NCBI GenBank assembly: GCA_947488845.1
Contig: CANLBM010000010.1
Coordinates: forward strand, 62,001 to 126,000
Source: an uncultured Sphingomonadaceae bacterium
GTDB lineage: Bacteria; Pseudomonadota; Alphaproteobacteria; Sphingomonadales; Sphingomonadaceae
Direction: 5' to 3'
DNA length: 64,000 nucleotides
Below the pieces are notes generated by a model. The model did not search any database. It saw only the letters and a program-made list of their open reading frames with translations, and was not told the origin of the DNA. The position numbers and the translations under genes are program-made. Shown here piece after piece: positions 1 through 9,371 of the stretch (position 1 is the stretch's first letter; every line of letters starts with the position of its first letter).

Positions 1-1
1 A

Positions 2-982
2 TTCTGCGGCATGATGCTTGCCGATCAGGGTGCCACTGTGACAGTTCTCCATCGCCCAGGCAAAGCCCCTGACCCCCGCCTCGCACTTTCGCGCTCTCGC
101 AATTTGGTCGAGATTGACCTGAAATCAGTCGAGGGGATCGAGACGGCTCGAAAACTGGTCAAAAATGCTGACGGTTTGATCGAAGGTTTCCGTCCCGGTG
201 TTATGGAGCGGCTCGGACTGGGCCCTGATGTGTTGCTCGCGGATAATCCCAGTTTGGTCTATGGCCGGATGACGGGCTGGGGGCAATATGGTCCGCTGTC
301 CGCCGCAGCAGGCCACGATATCAACTATATATCAATTTCCGGTGCCCTGCATGCGTTCGGACGGGCGGGCGAAAAACCGACCCCGCCGATCAACATGGTA
401 GGCGATTTTGGCGGCGGCGGAATGATGCTCGCATTTGGTATGGTTTCAGCTCTACTCAATGCCAAAACCGGTGGCACCGGTCAGGTTGTTGACTGCGCAA
501 TGACCGACGGCTCTGCCGCATTGATGGCAATGATTTTCGACTTTCACAATATCGGTCAATGGCAAGACGATCGGGGCGTGAACCTTTTGGACACCGGCGC
601 ACATTTCTACGACAGCTACGAGACATCGGACGGCAAATTCATCTCGATCGGGTCGATCGAACCGCAATTTTACGCACAGCTACGGCAGGTGGCGGGTATT
701 GCAGAAGACACAGACTTCGACGCGCAGATGAACCCAAAGCAATGGCCTGCATTGAAGGAAAAGCTGACGACGCTGTTCAAAACCAAGACCCGCTCTCAAT
801 GGTGCGACCTGATGGAAGCAACGGACATCTGTTTTGCACCCGTTCTGTCATTGGCGGAAGCAAAGGAGCACCCGCACAATATCGCAAGGCAGACCTTTGT
901 CGATGTCGGTGGGATGATGCAGCCAGCACCGGCGCCGCGCTATTCGGTTACGGTGTCTGATCCCCCGAAACCCCCTGCTTGA
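2..982 (+). CDS. CaiB/BaiF CoA-transferase family protein, alpha-methylacyl-CoA racemase type (5' partial)
   Basis: The reading frame is open to the first base of the window, so the N-terminus is missing; the first visible residues are FCGMMLADQGA. The family acts on acyl-CoA thioesters, either by CoA transfer or, in the racemase branch, by epimerising 2-methylacyl-CoA. Two motifs favour the racemase branch: GHDINYI with a His, and GDFGGGG with an Asp 30 residues later. That is the spacing of the catalytic His126/Asp156 pair of mycobacterial MCR. The C-terminal PAPAPR motif is also typical of AMACR proteins. The 3' end overlaps the converging response regulator gene by about 43 bp. The exact substrate cannot be read from sequence; a plain CoA transferase is the alternative. 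Confidence 0.88.
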   Translation, partial: FCGMMLADQGATVTVLHRPGKAPDPRLALSRSRNLVEIDLKSVEGIETARKLVKNADGLIEGFRPGVMERLGLGPDVLLADNPSLVYGRMTGWGQYGPLSAAAGHDINYISISGALHAFGRAGEKPTPPINMVGDFGGGGMMLAFGMVSALLNAKTGGTGQVVDCAMTDGSAALMAMIFDFHNIGQWQDDRGVNLLDTGAHFYDSYETSDGKFISIGSIEPQFYAQLRQVAGIAEDTDFDAQMNPKQWPALKEKLTTLFKTKTRSQWCDLMEATDICFAPVLSLAEAKEHPHNIARQTFVDVGGMMQPAPAPRYSVTVSDPPKPPA

Positions 983-1701
983 ACTGGACCAATAATTCTA
1001 TCTGCATATCGGGGGCCGATCGCCAACTGGCTGCCATCCTGCAAGATCACGAAACGTTTGCGGCCTTTACGGCGCACTTCCGAGATACAATCACGCCGGA
1101 CGATGGCCGATCGGTGAACGCGGACAAACAGATTGTCGGGTAACAGGCTTTCCAGAGATCGCATGGATTGGTGCAGCAAATAACTGCGGCCCGGCAGATA
1201 TAGCCGCATATAGTCCCGTTCCGCTTCGACCCATTCGATATGCGAAACCATCAACTGCACCGACCCGGTACCATCTTGCACCCAGAGACGTTGAGCGAGA
1301 TCAGGCTCATGGTCCTCATGACCGCGCGCCAGATTGGCGATGGCCCGTTCGACGGCCTCCCGCAACAGCGCCTCCTTGACCGGCTTCAGGAGATAATCGG
1401 TGACTTCCAGCCGGAACGCCTGCACCGCATATTTATTGTGCGCGGTTGTAAAAATAATTTCCGGTATCCGCGCCATGCCCCCACAAAATTCCGCGACCTT
1501 GAGACCGGATAAATCGGGCATATCGACGTCGAGCAGCAGGATATCTGGTTGTAGCTGCTCAATTTTCTCCAAGGCCTGACGGCCTCCGTTCGCCAATTCA
1601 ATCGTTTTGAAAAGCCCGGTCCGTTCACATAGCGCCTTGAGACGGGAGCGGGCCAGCGGTTCATCGTCGACAATCAACACCGATGGCGGACTTGCGGCCA
1701 T
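940..1701 (-). CDS. LytTR-family response regulator
   Basis: A 253-residue two-domain response regulator. The receiver domain occupies about residues 7-125, with VDDEP acidic residues near the start, phosphoacceptor Asp58 in LLLDVDMP, and a Lys in the LLKPVK motif. A LytTR DNA-binding domain follows (about residues 145-245, with HIEWVEAERDYMRLYL and FVRVHRSAIV). Such proteins bind direct repeats upstream of target promoters once phosphorylated. It starts 2 bp after the LytS-like kinase gene ends, so the two are almost certainly one two-component system. Targets are not evident from the window. Confidence 0.93.
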   Translation of the reverse strand: MAASPPSVLIVDDEPLARSRLKALCERTGLFKTIELANGGRQALEKIEQLQPDILLLDVDMPDLSGLKVAEFCGGMARIPEIIFTTAHNKYAVQAFRLEVTDYLLKPVKEALLREAVERAIANLARGHEDHEPDLAQRLWVQDGTGSVQLMVSHIEWVEAERDYMRLYLPGRSYLLHQSMRSLESLLPDNLFVRVHRSAIVRRDCISEVRRKGRKRFVILQDGSQLAIGPRYADRIIGPVQAGGFGGSDTVTE

Positions 1702-1703
1702 TT

Positions 1704-2879
1704 CTAAATATCCTGGAAAATCAGTGAGGGGTCCGGCAAAACGATAGTGGCAATGGCCATTCCGCTGTTATTATTGGCGAGAAGCAAGGAAGCATTCTGA
1801 CCGTATAATGCTCTCAGCCGTTCTTGGATATTGATAAGGCCGGTCCCGGTCCCCGCAGTACGGTTATGGGCTGCACCGGCAGGCCTTTTGACTCGGCCAT
1901 CATTAGCGATACTGATGCGCAAGCGTTCGCCTTCTCTTTGGGCCGAGATAATGATATTGACCGGCTGGTCTGTTCCTGAAACGCCAAATTTAACCGCATT
2001 TTCAATTAGTGGCTGAATAATCAACGCGGGTATCATCCAGCCATGTGCGGTTGCATCGATATTGACAAAATAATGCAATCGGTCGGGGAATCGCATGCGT
2101 TCTATCTCTAGATAACGAACCTGCTGAGCGATTTCTTGTTCTACCGCAACCATATCCTCGGCACCATCAGTCAACACCGCGCGCATATAGTCCGCCAGAT
2201 CGTCCACCAGCTTTTCAGCCTTTTTGTTTTTCCGGTCAATGATCAGACTGCTAACCGAATTGAGCGCATTGAAAACGAAATGCGGGTTCAATTGGTAACG
2301 CAGCGCCCGTAATTCACTCTCCCGGTTCACCTTCTCGAGATACCGGCTGTGCGCCATCATGCGCTGCAGTTCCTGGCTATGGGCCAAGGCCAAATATAGA
2401 GCGCCCCAACTCGCCAGAATGAAATAACGGGTAAACGCCTCGTCCAGTATATAAGTCCAATTGAACATCGAGAATTCAATCGGATCAAGAAGGTAGGAAA
2501 AGTCGAACAATGCAGCATCATGATCAAAGATTATTTGGTCAAGTATGGCGATATAATTGGCCAGAATCATCGTCGGCAGGAGGAGCACCAATATCGCGAC
2601 TCTCATCCCGTTACGGCGCACCGCAACCAGCAAGCGGTATAGCATCCAGGTTAAGGTTATGCAGACACTGGTCATCAATATCCGCTGGACAAATAACGAG
2701 TCTGCGTTGTTCTGCTCCGCGTATAAACCGCGGCAGGAAACAAACACGAAATAAGCGCCCCATACGCCGAACATCGACTTTATCGCCAGAGCTTGATTTA
2801 CCGGAAACAGCCGGTCGAGCAGTGAACGCGTCCGAGCCCCGGCATTGATTGCCGAACCAAGTGCAGGCTCAGGCTTCAC
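1704..2879 (-). CDS. LytS/YehU-like sensor histidine kinase
   Basis: A 391-residue membrane kinase. Hydrophobic segments lie around residues 35-50, 65-85, 95-115 and 150-168, suggesting four or more membrane spans. They are followed by a His_kinase domain with the phosphoacceptor in YQLNPHFVFNALNS (His200), the LytS-family signature, and a C-terminal HATPase domain (PLIENAVKFG, GTGLINIQERL). No PAS or GAF sensor domain is visible, so the membrane part probably senses. It overlaps the upstream DUF2891 gene by 4 bp (ATGA) and is followed by its cognate LytTR regulator. The signal is unknown. Confidence 0.9.
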   Translation of the reverse strand: MKPEPALGSAINAGARTRSLLDRLFPVNQALAIKSMFGVWGAYFVFVSCRGLYAEQNNADSLFVQRILMTSVCITLTWMLYRLLVAVRRNGMRVAILVLLLPTMILANYIAILDQIIFDHDAALFDFSYLLDPIEFSMFNWTYILDEAFTRYFILASWGALYLALAHSQELQRMMAHSRYLEKVNRESELRALRYQLNPHFVFNALNSVSSLIIDRKNKKAEKLVDDLADYMRAVLTDGAEDMVAVEQEIAQQVRYLEIERMRFPDRLHYFVNIDATAHGWMIPALIIQPLIENAVKFGVSGTDQPVNIIISAQREGERLRISIANDGRVKRPAGAAHNRTAGTGTGLINIQERLRALYGQNASLLLANNNSGMAIATIVLPDPSLIFQDI

Positions 2880-4081
2880 GAAGCCGGCTTGCCTCCGCTT
2901 GTGCTGATCCCCCGATCAGTCCGCCAATAGGTTGCAAAACTTGCCAGCCAGTGACTGCCGGAATAATGCGGAGTCCGGACAGAATTCTCTCCGGAATCGC
3001 CGTGCAAACTGGCTGACGCAAGAAGCGATGCGCGGCGTTTATCGTCGGCTGGAAGCGCAGAAACCATACCTTCAAGCGCCCAAGCTCGCGAAAGATTCAG
3101 TCCGTCAAGATGCACCAATTTGCCGTCCGTCGGATCGTTGACGATGCCCACTTTCAGCCAACCGTCGCTGCCGTCCGTCGGAATTTCAGGCAGAAAGTCC
3201 GAGAGCCAGCTTGCATAATCATCGCCAACCATCACCCGCCTCATGAGATCGGCAACCATCAGGCAGGAAGAAAGAAAATCCTCTCCGGACGGTTCATAAG
3301 CCATCGGGCAATTCTGATCGTTGCGATGGAAAAGCAATGTTTTGCTTCGCACGAGACTGGCCATCTCATCATCTCCACTATGATCGGCCCAATCAAGAAA
3401 CAGTCCAAATGCGAAAGCCGACTGATTATGAGTTCCCAGCCGGATGGGATAAGCCAGTTTTGGCAGCCAGTCCTTGATATTTCCCACAATCACCGCTTCG
3501 AGCGGTTCCAGTCGGGTTAGCCAGACCTTGGCCTGCTTGGCCTTATGACCTTCGCCAGCTGCAATTTCGCGCAATTCGGTGGTCAACTGCAGAAACCATG
3601 CGAGTCCATAGGGGCGCTCGAAAGCTTTGCGATCATCACCATTGAAATAGGCCAGTTCTCCGGCTATTTTTTCCGTAGTGAAATTGGCAGCAAGCGCTGC
3701 GGCAATCTCATCATTCATCTCCGGAACCAGATCCTGTCCCCAAAGACGCGTCAGCAACCAATGGCCGTGAACGGCGCTATGCCAATCAAAACAGCCATAG
3801 AAGACGGGAGTCAGCTTTGCCGGTTCCGCGGCGTCCGCCGCGTTATTCAAAACATGGCTTATCTTGTTGGGATATTGTTTGTTGATGCAATTCAGAGCGA
3901 TCCGCGCATAGGCATGCTCCGCCTTGCGGGGCGTCAGACTGTTATCGGCCGGATCGGGCGCTACGTTTTTACGCTCGAAAACACCCCGTTCTTGCGACGA
4001 CTGGTTTTTATCTTCCTCCGCGACCGTGCAACCCGTCAATGTTGCGATCATTAGCACGGCTATTGCTTTTCGATAGATCAT
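2876..4081 (-). CDS. DUF2891 family lipoprotein
   Basis: A 401-residue protein with a lipoprotein signal at the N-terminus (MIYRKAIAVLMIATLTGC; the Cys is the probable lipidation site). The body matches the DUF2891 pattern as I recall it: FYGCFDWHSAVHGHW near residue 95, and repeated helical segments with conserved Trp and Pro, as in alpha/alpha-barrel carbohydrate-active folds. The biochemical role is unknown. It is translationally coupled (4-bp overlap) to the LytS-like kinase. That makes it either a target of that system or part of its input from the envelope. Confidence 0.8.
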   Translation of the reverse strand: MIYRKAIAVLMIATLTGCTVAEEDKNQSSQERGVFERKNVAPDPADNSLTPRKAEHAYARIALNCINKQYPNKISHVLNNAADAAEPAKLTPVFYGCFDWHSAVHGHWLLTRLWGQDLVPEMNDEIAAALAANFTTEKIAGELAYFNGDDRKAFERPYGLAWFLQLTTELREIAAGEGHKAKQAKVWLTRLEPLEAVIVGNIKDWLPKLAYPIRLGTHNQSAFAFGLFLDWADHSGDDEMASLVRSKTLLFHRNDQNCPMAYEPSGEDFLSSCLMVADLMRRVMVGDDYASWLSDFLPEIPTDGSDGWLKVGIVNDPTDGKLVHLDGLNLSRAWALEGMVSALPADDKRRASLLASASLHGDSGENSVRTPHYSGSHWLASFATYWRTDRGISTSGGKPAS

Positions 4082-4263
4082 CCGGCGCCCTCCAAATATC
4101 CTTTCCCACTAGAGATGAATTGACCCCTTGGCAAAAGCCTATAGGGAAAAATCTCGCGCGCGTCATTCCCAGTTTCGGCCGTGCAATTTGCATTGGATAA
4201 GATAAAGTCTCGATACCACCCGCCATATTCCTGACCGGTAGTCCCCTGCGGCATATCGCAACC

Positions 4264-5553
4264 ATGTCCCTCACCGCCAGCATCGGTCTGCTGACCATGT
4301 TCATCGTCGATTTTGCCGATCTCTTCTATATCGCGCAACTGGCGGACAGCGCGCTGACGGCGGCGATGGGTTTTGCCGCGACGGTCCTGTTTTTCGGTAC
4401 CGCTTTCTATATCGGCCTGATGATTGCCACAAGTGCGCTTGCCGCTCGCCATATCGGCCAGGGTGATCCGGATCAGGCCCGTCGATACCTGACCAGTATA
4501 TTGGTTCTCAGCGCGATGCTTATTATACCCTTGGCTATCCTGCTTTTCATCTTCGCTCCCGATATACTGGAACTGGCGGGCGCCGATGGAACCGCCAATC
4601 GGGCGGCGACCGACTATATCCGGATCGTGGCTCCGTTCATGCCGTTCAGTGTCGCAGCCATGGTCTGCTCCGGTTTCCTGCGGGCCCATGGTGCGGCGCG
4701 GCGGGCAATGAACGTTACGCTCAGCATGGGCATCACCAATGCCATACTCGACCCGATATTCATCTTCGGCTTCGACTGGGGAATGCAGGGCGCAGCTGTC
4801 GCCAGCGCCTGTGCGGCCGTCGTATCGGCGATGTTCGCAATTCGGCCTATCGTGAAGAGCTATGGAGGTTTCTACCGTTTGACCCTGCTCCATTTTCGAA
4901 ACGATATTCGTCCGATCATGGCCATCCTTATTCCAGCTATTCTTACCAATATTGCTACTCCGATCGGCGGATTTATTTCCTACCGCTTCATCGCCGATTA
5001 TTCGAACGATATAATCGCCGGATTTGCCGTCGTCGGCAGGGTTGTACCGGTCGCTTTCTGCCTGCTATTTTCCCTGTCCGGCGCTGTGGGTCCGATTATC
5101 GGTCAGAATTTTGGCGCACTGAAATTCGACCGGATCCGTACGACCATCCAACAGGCGACGATCTTCGCCTTGATCTATACGCTAATCGCCTGGCCAATCA
5201 TCTATGTCCTCAGCGAACCGATCAGCGACGCATTCCATCTTGTCGGCGACGGGCGACATGTGTTCTGGCTATTTGCAGCCTTGTTGACTCCGCTATTCTT
5301 CTTCAACGGCATGCTGTTCATAGGCAATGCCGCCTGTAACAATCTTGGCAGGCCAGCTTGGTCGACGCTGATGAACTGGCTGCGCAACACGCTAGGCCTT
5401 GTCCCATTTCTCTGGCTCGGTCGCGAATTTTATGGGCTGGATGGTATAGTGGTTGGCCCGGCGCTTGGCGGCATAATCTTTGGCGCCATTGGCTATATGG
5501 TCGCGCAATATCTGGTGACTTTGCAGGAACGGCGAACAGCATTAACCAATTAA
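4264..5553 (+). CDS. MATE family multidrug/metabolite exporter
   Basis: Multidrug and toxic compound extrusion transporter with about 12 hydrophobic segments over 429 residues; it would export organic cations or metabolites using an ion gradient. The family motif VDFADLFYIAQL begins only 15 residues after the first ATG. The codons upstream in the same frame still read like family sequence (FLTGSPLRHIAT), back to a stop at 4198-4200, with no ATG, GTG or TTG. The true start may therefore be a rare codon such as CTG at 4231, or the N-terminus may be slightly eroded. The gene stands alone, divergent from the DUF2891 gene. Confidence 0.88.
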   Translation: MSLTASIGLLTMFIVDFADLFYIAQLADSALTAAMGFAATVLFFGTAFYIGLMIATSALAARHIGQGDPDQARRYLTSILVLSAMLIIPLAILLFIFAPDILELAGADGTANRAATDYIRIVAPFMPFSVAAMVCSGFLRAHGAARRAMNVTLSMGITNAILDPIFIFGFDWGMQGAAVASACAAVVSAMFAIRPIVKSYGGFYRLTLLHFRNDIRPIMAILIPAILTNIATPIGGFISYRFIADYSNDIIAGFAVVGRVVPVAFCLLFSLSGAVGPIIGQNFGALKFDRIRTTIQQATIFALIYTLIAWPIIYVLSEPISDAFHLVGDGRHVFWLFAALLTPLFFFNGMLFIGNAACNNLGRPAWSTLMNWLRNTLGLVPFLWLGREFYGLDGIVVGPALGGIIFGAIGYMVAQYLVTLQERRTALTN

Positions 5554-5762
5554 TTTGTCCGCAAACCGCGTCCCGCAATGGAACAGCGTCAATTTGCCGC
5601 GCGCTGAGGACGCAAAAACCGGGTATATCCCGCATGCTCCGCCCGGATGGGCCTAGTCAGGTGTATTAAGAATTCGTGCGTGTACCTCCTCCCTATGTTC
5701 CGCCTCTAAGCGACCATGTTCCCGATTACGGGCAGGGTAGCAGGTCTCCGGAACCGTTAACC

Positions 5763-7004
5763 ATGATTGACCAGAAGCCGACCAGCGCCGAAACAGTCGA
5801 GTTGGAACAGGAAATTTGTTCATCATCAACGTCGATCCCGCGCCGGTTCTTCGCAAACTTGACGATCCGCGAAAGAATATTGACCGCGTTTTTCCTGATC
5901 GGCCTGATCTTGATTCCGACAACCATGCCGCAATCGAGTGTTGATGCGCAGCAGTTTCATTCCAGCGACCCCGGATTGCAATCGGTAGAAAGGCCGGAAG
6001 ATAATTTTGCCGGATCGGCCTTTTATTTTATCGACCCCAATTATGCGATCCCGAGAAATTATGACGGGATTGGTATTGATCCCCTCGCACCCCGGGGAAT
6101 CGGATCGATCGACGGCATTTCCGATATGCTCCAAAATGACCGTGATCAGGCTTCGACGGTACATTTCATTCGGCCAGTCGCGTTTCGCGGCTCCACAATC
6201 GACGATGGCCGCGCGCTTTATTGTCTGACCCAGGCTATCTATTATGAAGCCGGGATGGAACCGGATGCCGGTCAACGCGGCGTTGCACAGGTCATCTTGA
6301 ATCGCGTCCGCCACCCCAGCTATCCGGGCACGGTTTGCGGCGTGGTCTATCAGGGTAGCGAGCGGAAGACGGGTTGCCAGTTCACTTATACCTGCGACGG
6401 TTCGCTGCGCCGCAAGCCAGCACGCTTTCATTGGGACCGCGCCAAGAAAGTGGCTGCCGAAGCGCTGGCGGGAACAAGCTATACCTCGGTCGGGACCGCT
6501 ACCCATTATCATGCAACCTATGTCTACCCCTATTGGGCGCCGAGCCTCAGGTTCGTCGGAACAGTCGGCGCGCATCGTTTCTACAGCTGGAAGGGCAATG
6601 CCGGCACGGCCAGTGCTTTCAGCCAGAAATATCGCGGCGGCGAACCTTTGCCCGCACCAAAACCACGCAGTAATGATACTATCGCCGTCAATGATGCAGG
6701 CTCATCGCTCGACCCAATAGCGCTCGAAAAAGCCTATGAGGCCGGTCGCCGCAAGGCAGAAGCAGAAGCCGCCCAGTCAGAGAAGATGATGGCGCTGGCT
6801 GCCGACAATGCACGCCGCCATGATCGGCCTGCACCCATGCTTGATGTAAACACTCCTCGATCCTATCAGGCACCCAGTTACAGTAGCGAAGCAAAGGCCA
6901 AAGGTGGTGACAGCGCCTTTGCCGGACAAAAATTGCCCGATGTCAGTCAGATCAAGCCCGAATTCCGCGTTAGCGGTAGCTGGAAGAAAAAGCCCGGAAG
7001 CTAG
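5763..7004 (+). CDS. SleB/CwlJ-type cell wall hydrolase
   Basis: Peptidoglycan hydrolase of the Hydrolase_2 family. The start chosen here, ATG at 5763, gives 413 residues. An upstream in-frame GTG at 5676 exists, but the 29 extra residues look like non-coding Pro/Arg-rich sequence. The N-terminus has a membrane-anchor helix (about residues 38-58: AFFLIGLILIPTTM). The catalytic domain carries the YCLTQAIYYEAGMEPDAGQ stretch, with the conserved Glu of the family, and GCQFTYTCDG. The C-terminal third is Ala/Glu/Lys-rich and probably disordered. Sphingomonads use such enzymes in cell wall turnover rather than spore germination, since they do not sporulate. Confidence 0.88.
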   Translation: MIDQKPTSAETVELEQEICSSSTSIPRRFFANLTIRERILTAFFLIGLILIPTTMPQSSVDAQQFHSSDPGLQSVERPEDNFAGSAFYFIDPNYAIPRNYDGIGIDPLAPRGIGSIDGISDMLQNDRDQASTVHFIRPVAFRGSTIDDGRALYCLTQAIYYEAGMEPDAGQRGVAQVILNRVRHPSYPGTVCGVVYQGSERKTGCQFTYTCDGSLRRKPARFHWDRAKKVAAEALAGTSYTSVGTATHYHATYVYPYWAPSLRFVGTVGAHRFYSWKGNAGTASAFSQKYRGGEPLPAPKPRSNDTIAVNDAGSSLDPIALEKAYEAGRRKAEAEAAQSEKMMALAADNARRHDRPAPMLDVNTPRSYQAPSYSSEAKAKGGDSAFAGQKLPDVSQIKPEFRVSGSWKKKPGS

Positions 7005-7123
7005 ATCGATGCGGCTATGTGGCAATAGTTTCTCTGGCAACCACAAATGGGTTTCCCTTGCCTTAGCTCTTGACTCCCGCCTAAAGGCTCTCGATTTTAT
7101 TGGAAATGGAACGGAGCGCTCTG

Positions 7124-8497
7124 ATGGCGACGAATTGGACGGCAAATAGTTGGAGGGATTTTAAAGGGCTGCACATGCCCGACTATCCTGACGCCGCCAA
7201 ACTTGCGGAAACAGAAGAACTGCTTGGCAGCTACCCGCCGCTGGTATTTGCCGGCGAGGCACGCAGTCTGAAACAGGATCTGGCGGAAGTTGCTGCAGGC
7301 AAGGCATTCCTGCTGCAGGGCGGCGATTGCGCCGAAAGCTTTGCAGAATTTCATCCGAACAATATCCGCGACACATTCCGCGTCATTCTCCAGATGGCGG
7401 TGGTGCTGACCTATGCATCGAAACTTCCCATTATCAAAGTCGGCCGCATGGCGGGTCAGTTCGCCAAACCGCGCTCATCTGATGTTGAAGTGCAAGATGG
7501 CGTCGAGCTGCCCAGCTATCGCGGAGATATCATCAACGGGATAGAATTTGATAGCGGCCGCCGTGACCCGGATCCGGAGCGTATGGTCCGCGCCTATAAT
7601 CAGGCAGCTGCAACGCTCAACCTGCTCCGTGCATTCTCGACCGGCGGCTATGCCAACCTCAAGCAGGTTCACGGCTGGACCCATGATTTCATGGCTCGCA
7701 GCCCGTGGGCAAAGAAATTCGAAGAAATGGCCGACCGGATCGGCGAAGCTTTGTCGTTCATGGAAGCGTGCGGAATAAATCCCGATACCGTGCCGCAATT
7801 GAAAGCGACCTCATTCTACACCAGTCACGAAGCGCTGCTACTGCCTTATGAGCAATGCCTGACGCGTCAGGATAGCCTCACGGGCGACTGGTACGATACC
7901 AGCGCGCATTTTCTTTGGATCGGCGACCGGACCCGGTTTGAAGGTTCTGCTCATGTCGAATTTTTACGGGGGATTGGCAACCCGATCGGATTGAAATGCG
8001 GCCCCTCGCTGACGCCCGATGCCCTTTTGAAAATGCTCGACACGCTCAACCCCGCGCACGAACCAGGTCGGATCACGCTGATTTCACGCTTTGGACATGA
8101 CAAGGTCGAAAGCGGCCTGCCACCTCTCGTCCGTGCGGTAAAACAGTCGGGCCATCCGGTCATCTGGTCCTGCGATCCGATGCACGGTAATGTCATCAAG
8201 GCTGAAAGCGGCTACAAGACACGGCCATTTGACCGCATCCTTGCAGAAGTTCGTGGATTTTTTGCAGTCCACCGGGCGGAAGGAACCTTCGCCGGCGGTA
8301 TTCATTGCGAAATGACGGGACAAAATGTCACCGAATGTACCGGTGGCGGCGTGGCAATCACCGATGCATCGCTTGGCGACCGCTATCACACGCACTGCGA
8401 CCCGCGTCTCAACGCCGCCCAGTCGCTAGAGCTTGCTTTCCTGTTGGCAGAAATGCTCAATCAGGAACTGTCCGACCGTACTCAGATAGCGGCCTGA
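7124..8497 (+). CDS. aroG: class II 3-deoxy-7-phosphoheptulonate (DAHP) synthase
   Basis: Condenses phosphoenolpyruvate and erythrose 4-phosphate, the first step of the shikimate pathway to aromatic amino acids. The protein is collinear with class II (plant/mycobacterial) enzymes: [10 protein letters not shown] near residue 70, then CDPMHGN and [18 protein letters not shown], which hold the metal-binding Cys, His and Glu. ATG 7124 is preceded by ACGGAG at good spacing; a TTG at 7100 would add only eight residues. At about 457 residues it has the family's usual length. A small membrane protein gene begins 2 bp after the stop. Confidence 0.95.
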   Translation: MATNWTANSWRDFKGLHMPDYPDAAKLAETEELLGSYPPLVFAGEARSLKQDLAEVAAGKAFLLQGGDCAESFAEFHPNNIRDTFRVILQMAVVLTYASKLPIIKVGRMAGQFAKPRSSDVEVQDGVELPSYRGDIINGIEFDSGRRDPDPERMVRAYNQAAATLNLLRAFSTGGYANLKQVHGWTHDFMARSPWAKKFEEMADRIGEALSFMEACGINPDTVPQLKATSFYTSHEALLLPYEQCLTRQDSLTGDWYDTSAHFLWIGDRTRFEGSAHVEFLRGIGNPIGLKCGPSLTPDALLKMLDTLNPAHEPGRITLISRFGHDKVESGLPPLVRAVKQSGHPVIWSCDPMHGNVIKAESGYKTRPFDRILAEVRGFFAVHRAEGTFAGGIHCEMTGQNVTECTGGGVAITDASLGDRYHTHCDPRLNAAQSLELAFLLAEMLNQELSDRTQIAA

Positions 8498-8499
8498 AC

Positions 8500-8733
8500 A
8501 TGACAGAAAAAACACGGCCAGAACGTATGCGTCCAGAAGATTATGCAGCGGGAGATTCGCCGATGAGAAGACGAGTCACTTATGTCCGCAAGGAAATCGT
8601 CAGCAAAGGCGTGGGTTTTGGCAGCGCTTTAGCCATCGCCATCAGTTTTACCGCACATAAATCAATTTTCTGGGCAATTATTCATGGTTTTTTCTCCTGG
8701 GCCTATGTGATTTACTACGCATTTACCCGATAG
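8500..8733 (+). CDS. small hypothetical membrane protein
   Basis: A 77-residue protein starting 2 bp after the DAHP synthase stop, so probably co-translated. The first 35 residues are charged (MTEKTRPERMRPEDY). The rest is hydrophobic with several His and aromatic residues (SALAIAISFTAHKSIFWAIIHGFFSWAYVIYY), suggesting one long or two short membrane spans. I do not recognise a family. Its position suggests only shared transcription, not a role in aromatic synthesis. Confidence 0.65.
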   Translation: MTEKTRPERMRPEDYAAGDSPMRRRVTYVRKEIVSKGVGFGSALAIAISFTAHKSIFWAIIHGFFSWAYVIYYAFTR

Positions 8734-8818
8734 ACCTGTCCACTCGACGCCAATTCTCGTGACTTCGGCGGCCCGGCATACTATCACTCAGCCAATCAAA
8801 ATTGAGCTAGAGGACGTG

Positions 8819-9370
8819 ATGATCCGATCACTCACATGGATATCGATGGGCGCGATAATGGTTTCCGGTTGTGCTGGGCCGATTGAAACCCGTGTCCAGA
8901 CGCACCAGGTGGTAGCCACTGGTGGACAAAAGCAGTTTATCGTGACCACAAAAGATGCGGTCGAGAATGTCGATCTGGCGCTTGCCCGCGATCTGGTGGC
9001 GAAATCGTTGACCGAGAGAGGCTATCAGTCCTCTCCGGACGCCCCTATACTGGTCAACGTCGCACTTTCCGAGAGGCCTGCCGACATCGCGATCGATGCT
9101 GGTGACAAAGATGCCGTGCAATCGATAGCCACCGCGAAACGTCAAAAACGCTTCCAGTCCTGCAAGGACAAGGAGCATCGGTTGACGATCGTCCTTCTCG
9201 ATCAGACGCGCGGAACGAAATTATACGCGGGCAATGCTGCAGAATATCACTGCAACGGTACGATCAAACAGTCCCTGCCGTTTCTCGTCGATTCGGCCCT
9301 GTCCGGACTGGACAGCAATCCGACCGACAACGCGCGCAATGCCAGCCATACCCGCCAGGGCATTGAATGA
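8819..9370 (+). CDS. DUF4136-like lipoprotein
   Basis: A 183-residue putative lipoprotein. ATG 8819 is chosen because it places a short hydrophobic signal directly before a lipobox (IMVSGC), with Cys20 as the lipidation site, and AGAGG lies just upstream. The earlier GTG at 8759 would add 20 unlikely residues. The body contains the pattern ALARDLVAKSLTERGYQ followed by NVALSERPAD, which resembles DUF4136-type outer-membrane lipoproteins. The family assignment is by eye and moderate. The gene converges on the CHASE2 kinase gene with a 1-bp gap. Confidence 0.7.
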   Translation: MIRSLTWISMGAIMVSGCAGPIETRVQTHQVVATGGQKQFIVTTKDAVENVDLALARDLVAKSLTERGYQSSPDAPILVNVALSERPADIAIDAGDKDAVQSIATAKRQKRFQSCKDKEHRLTIVLLDQTRGTKLYAGNAAEYHCNGTIKQSLPFLVDSALSGLDSNPTDNARNASHTRQGIE

Positions 9371-9371
9371 A

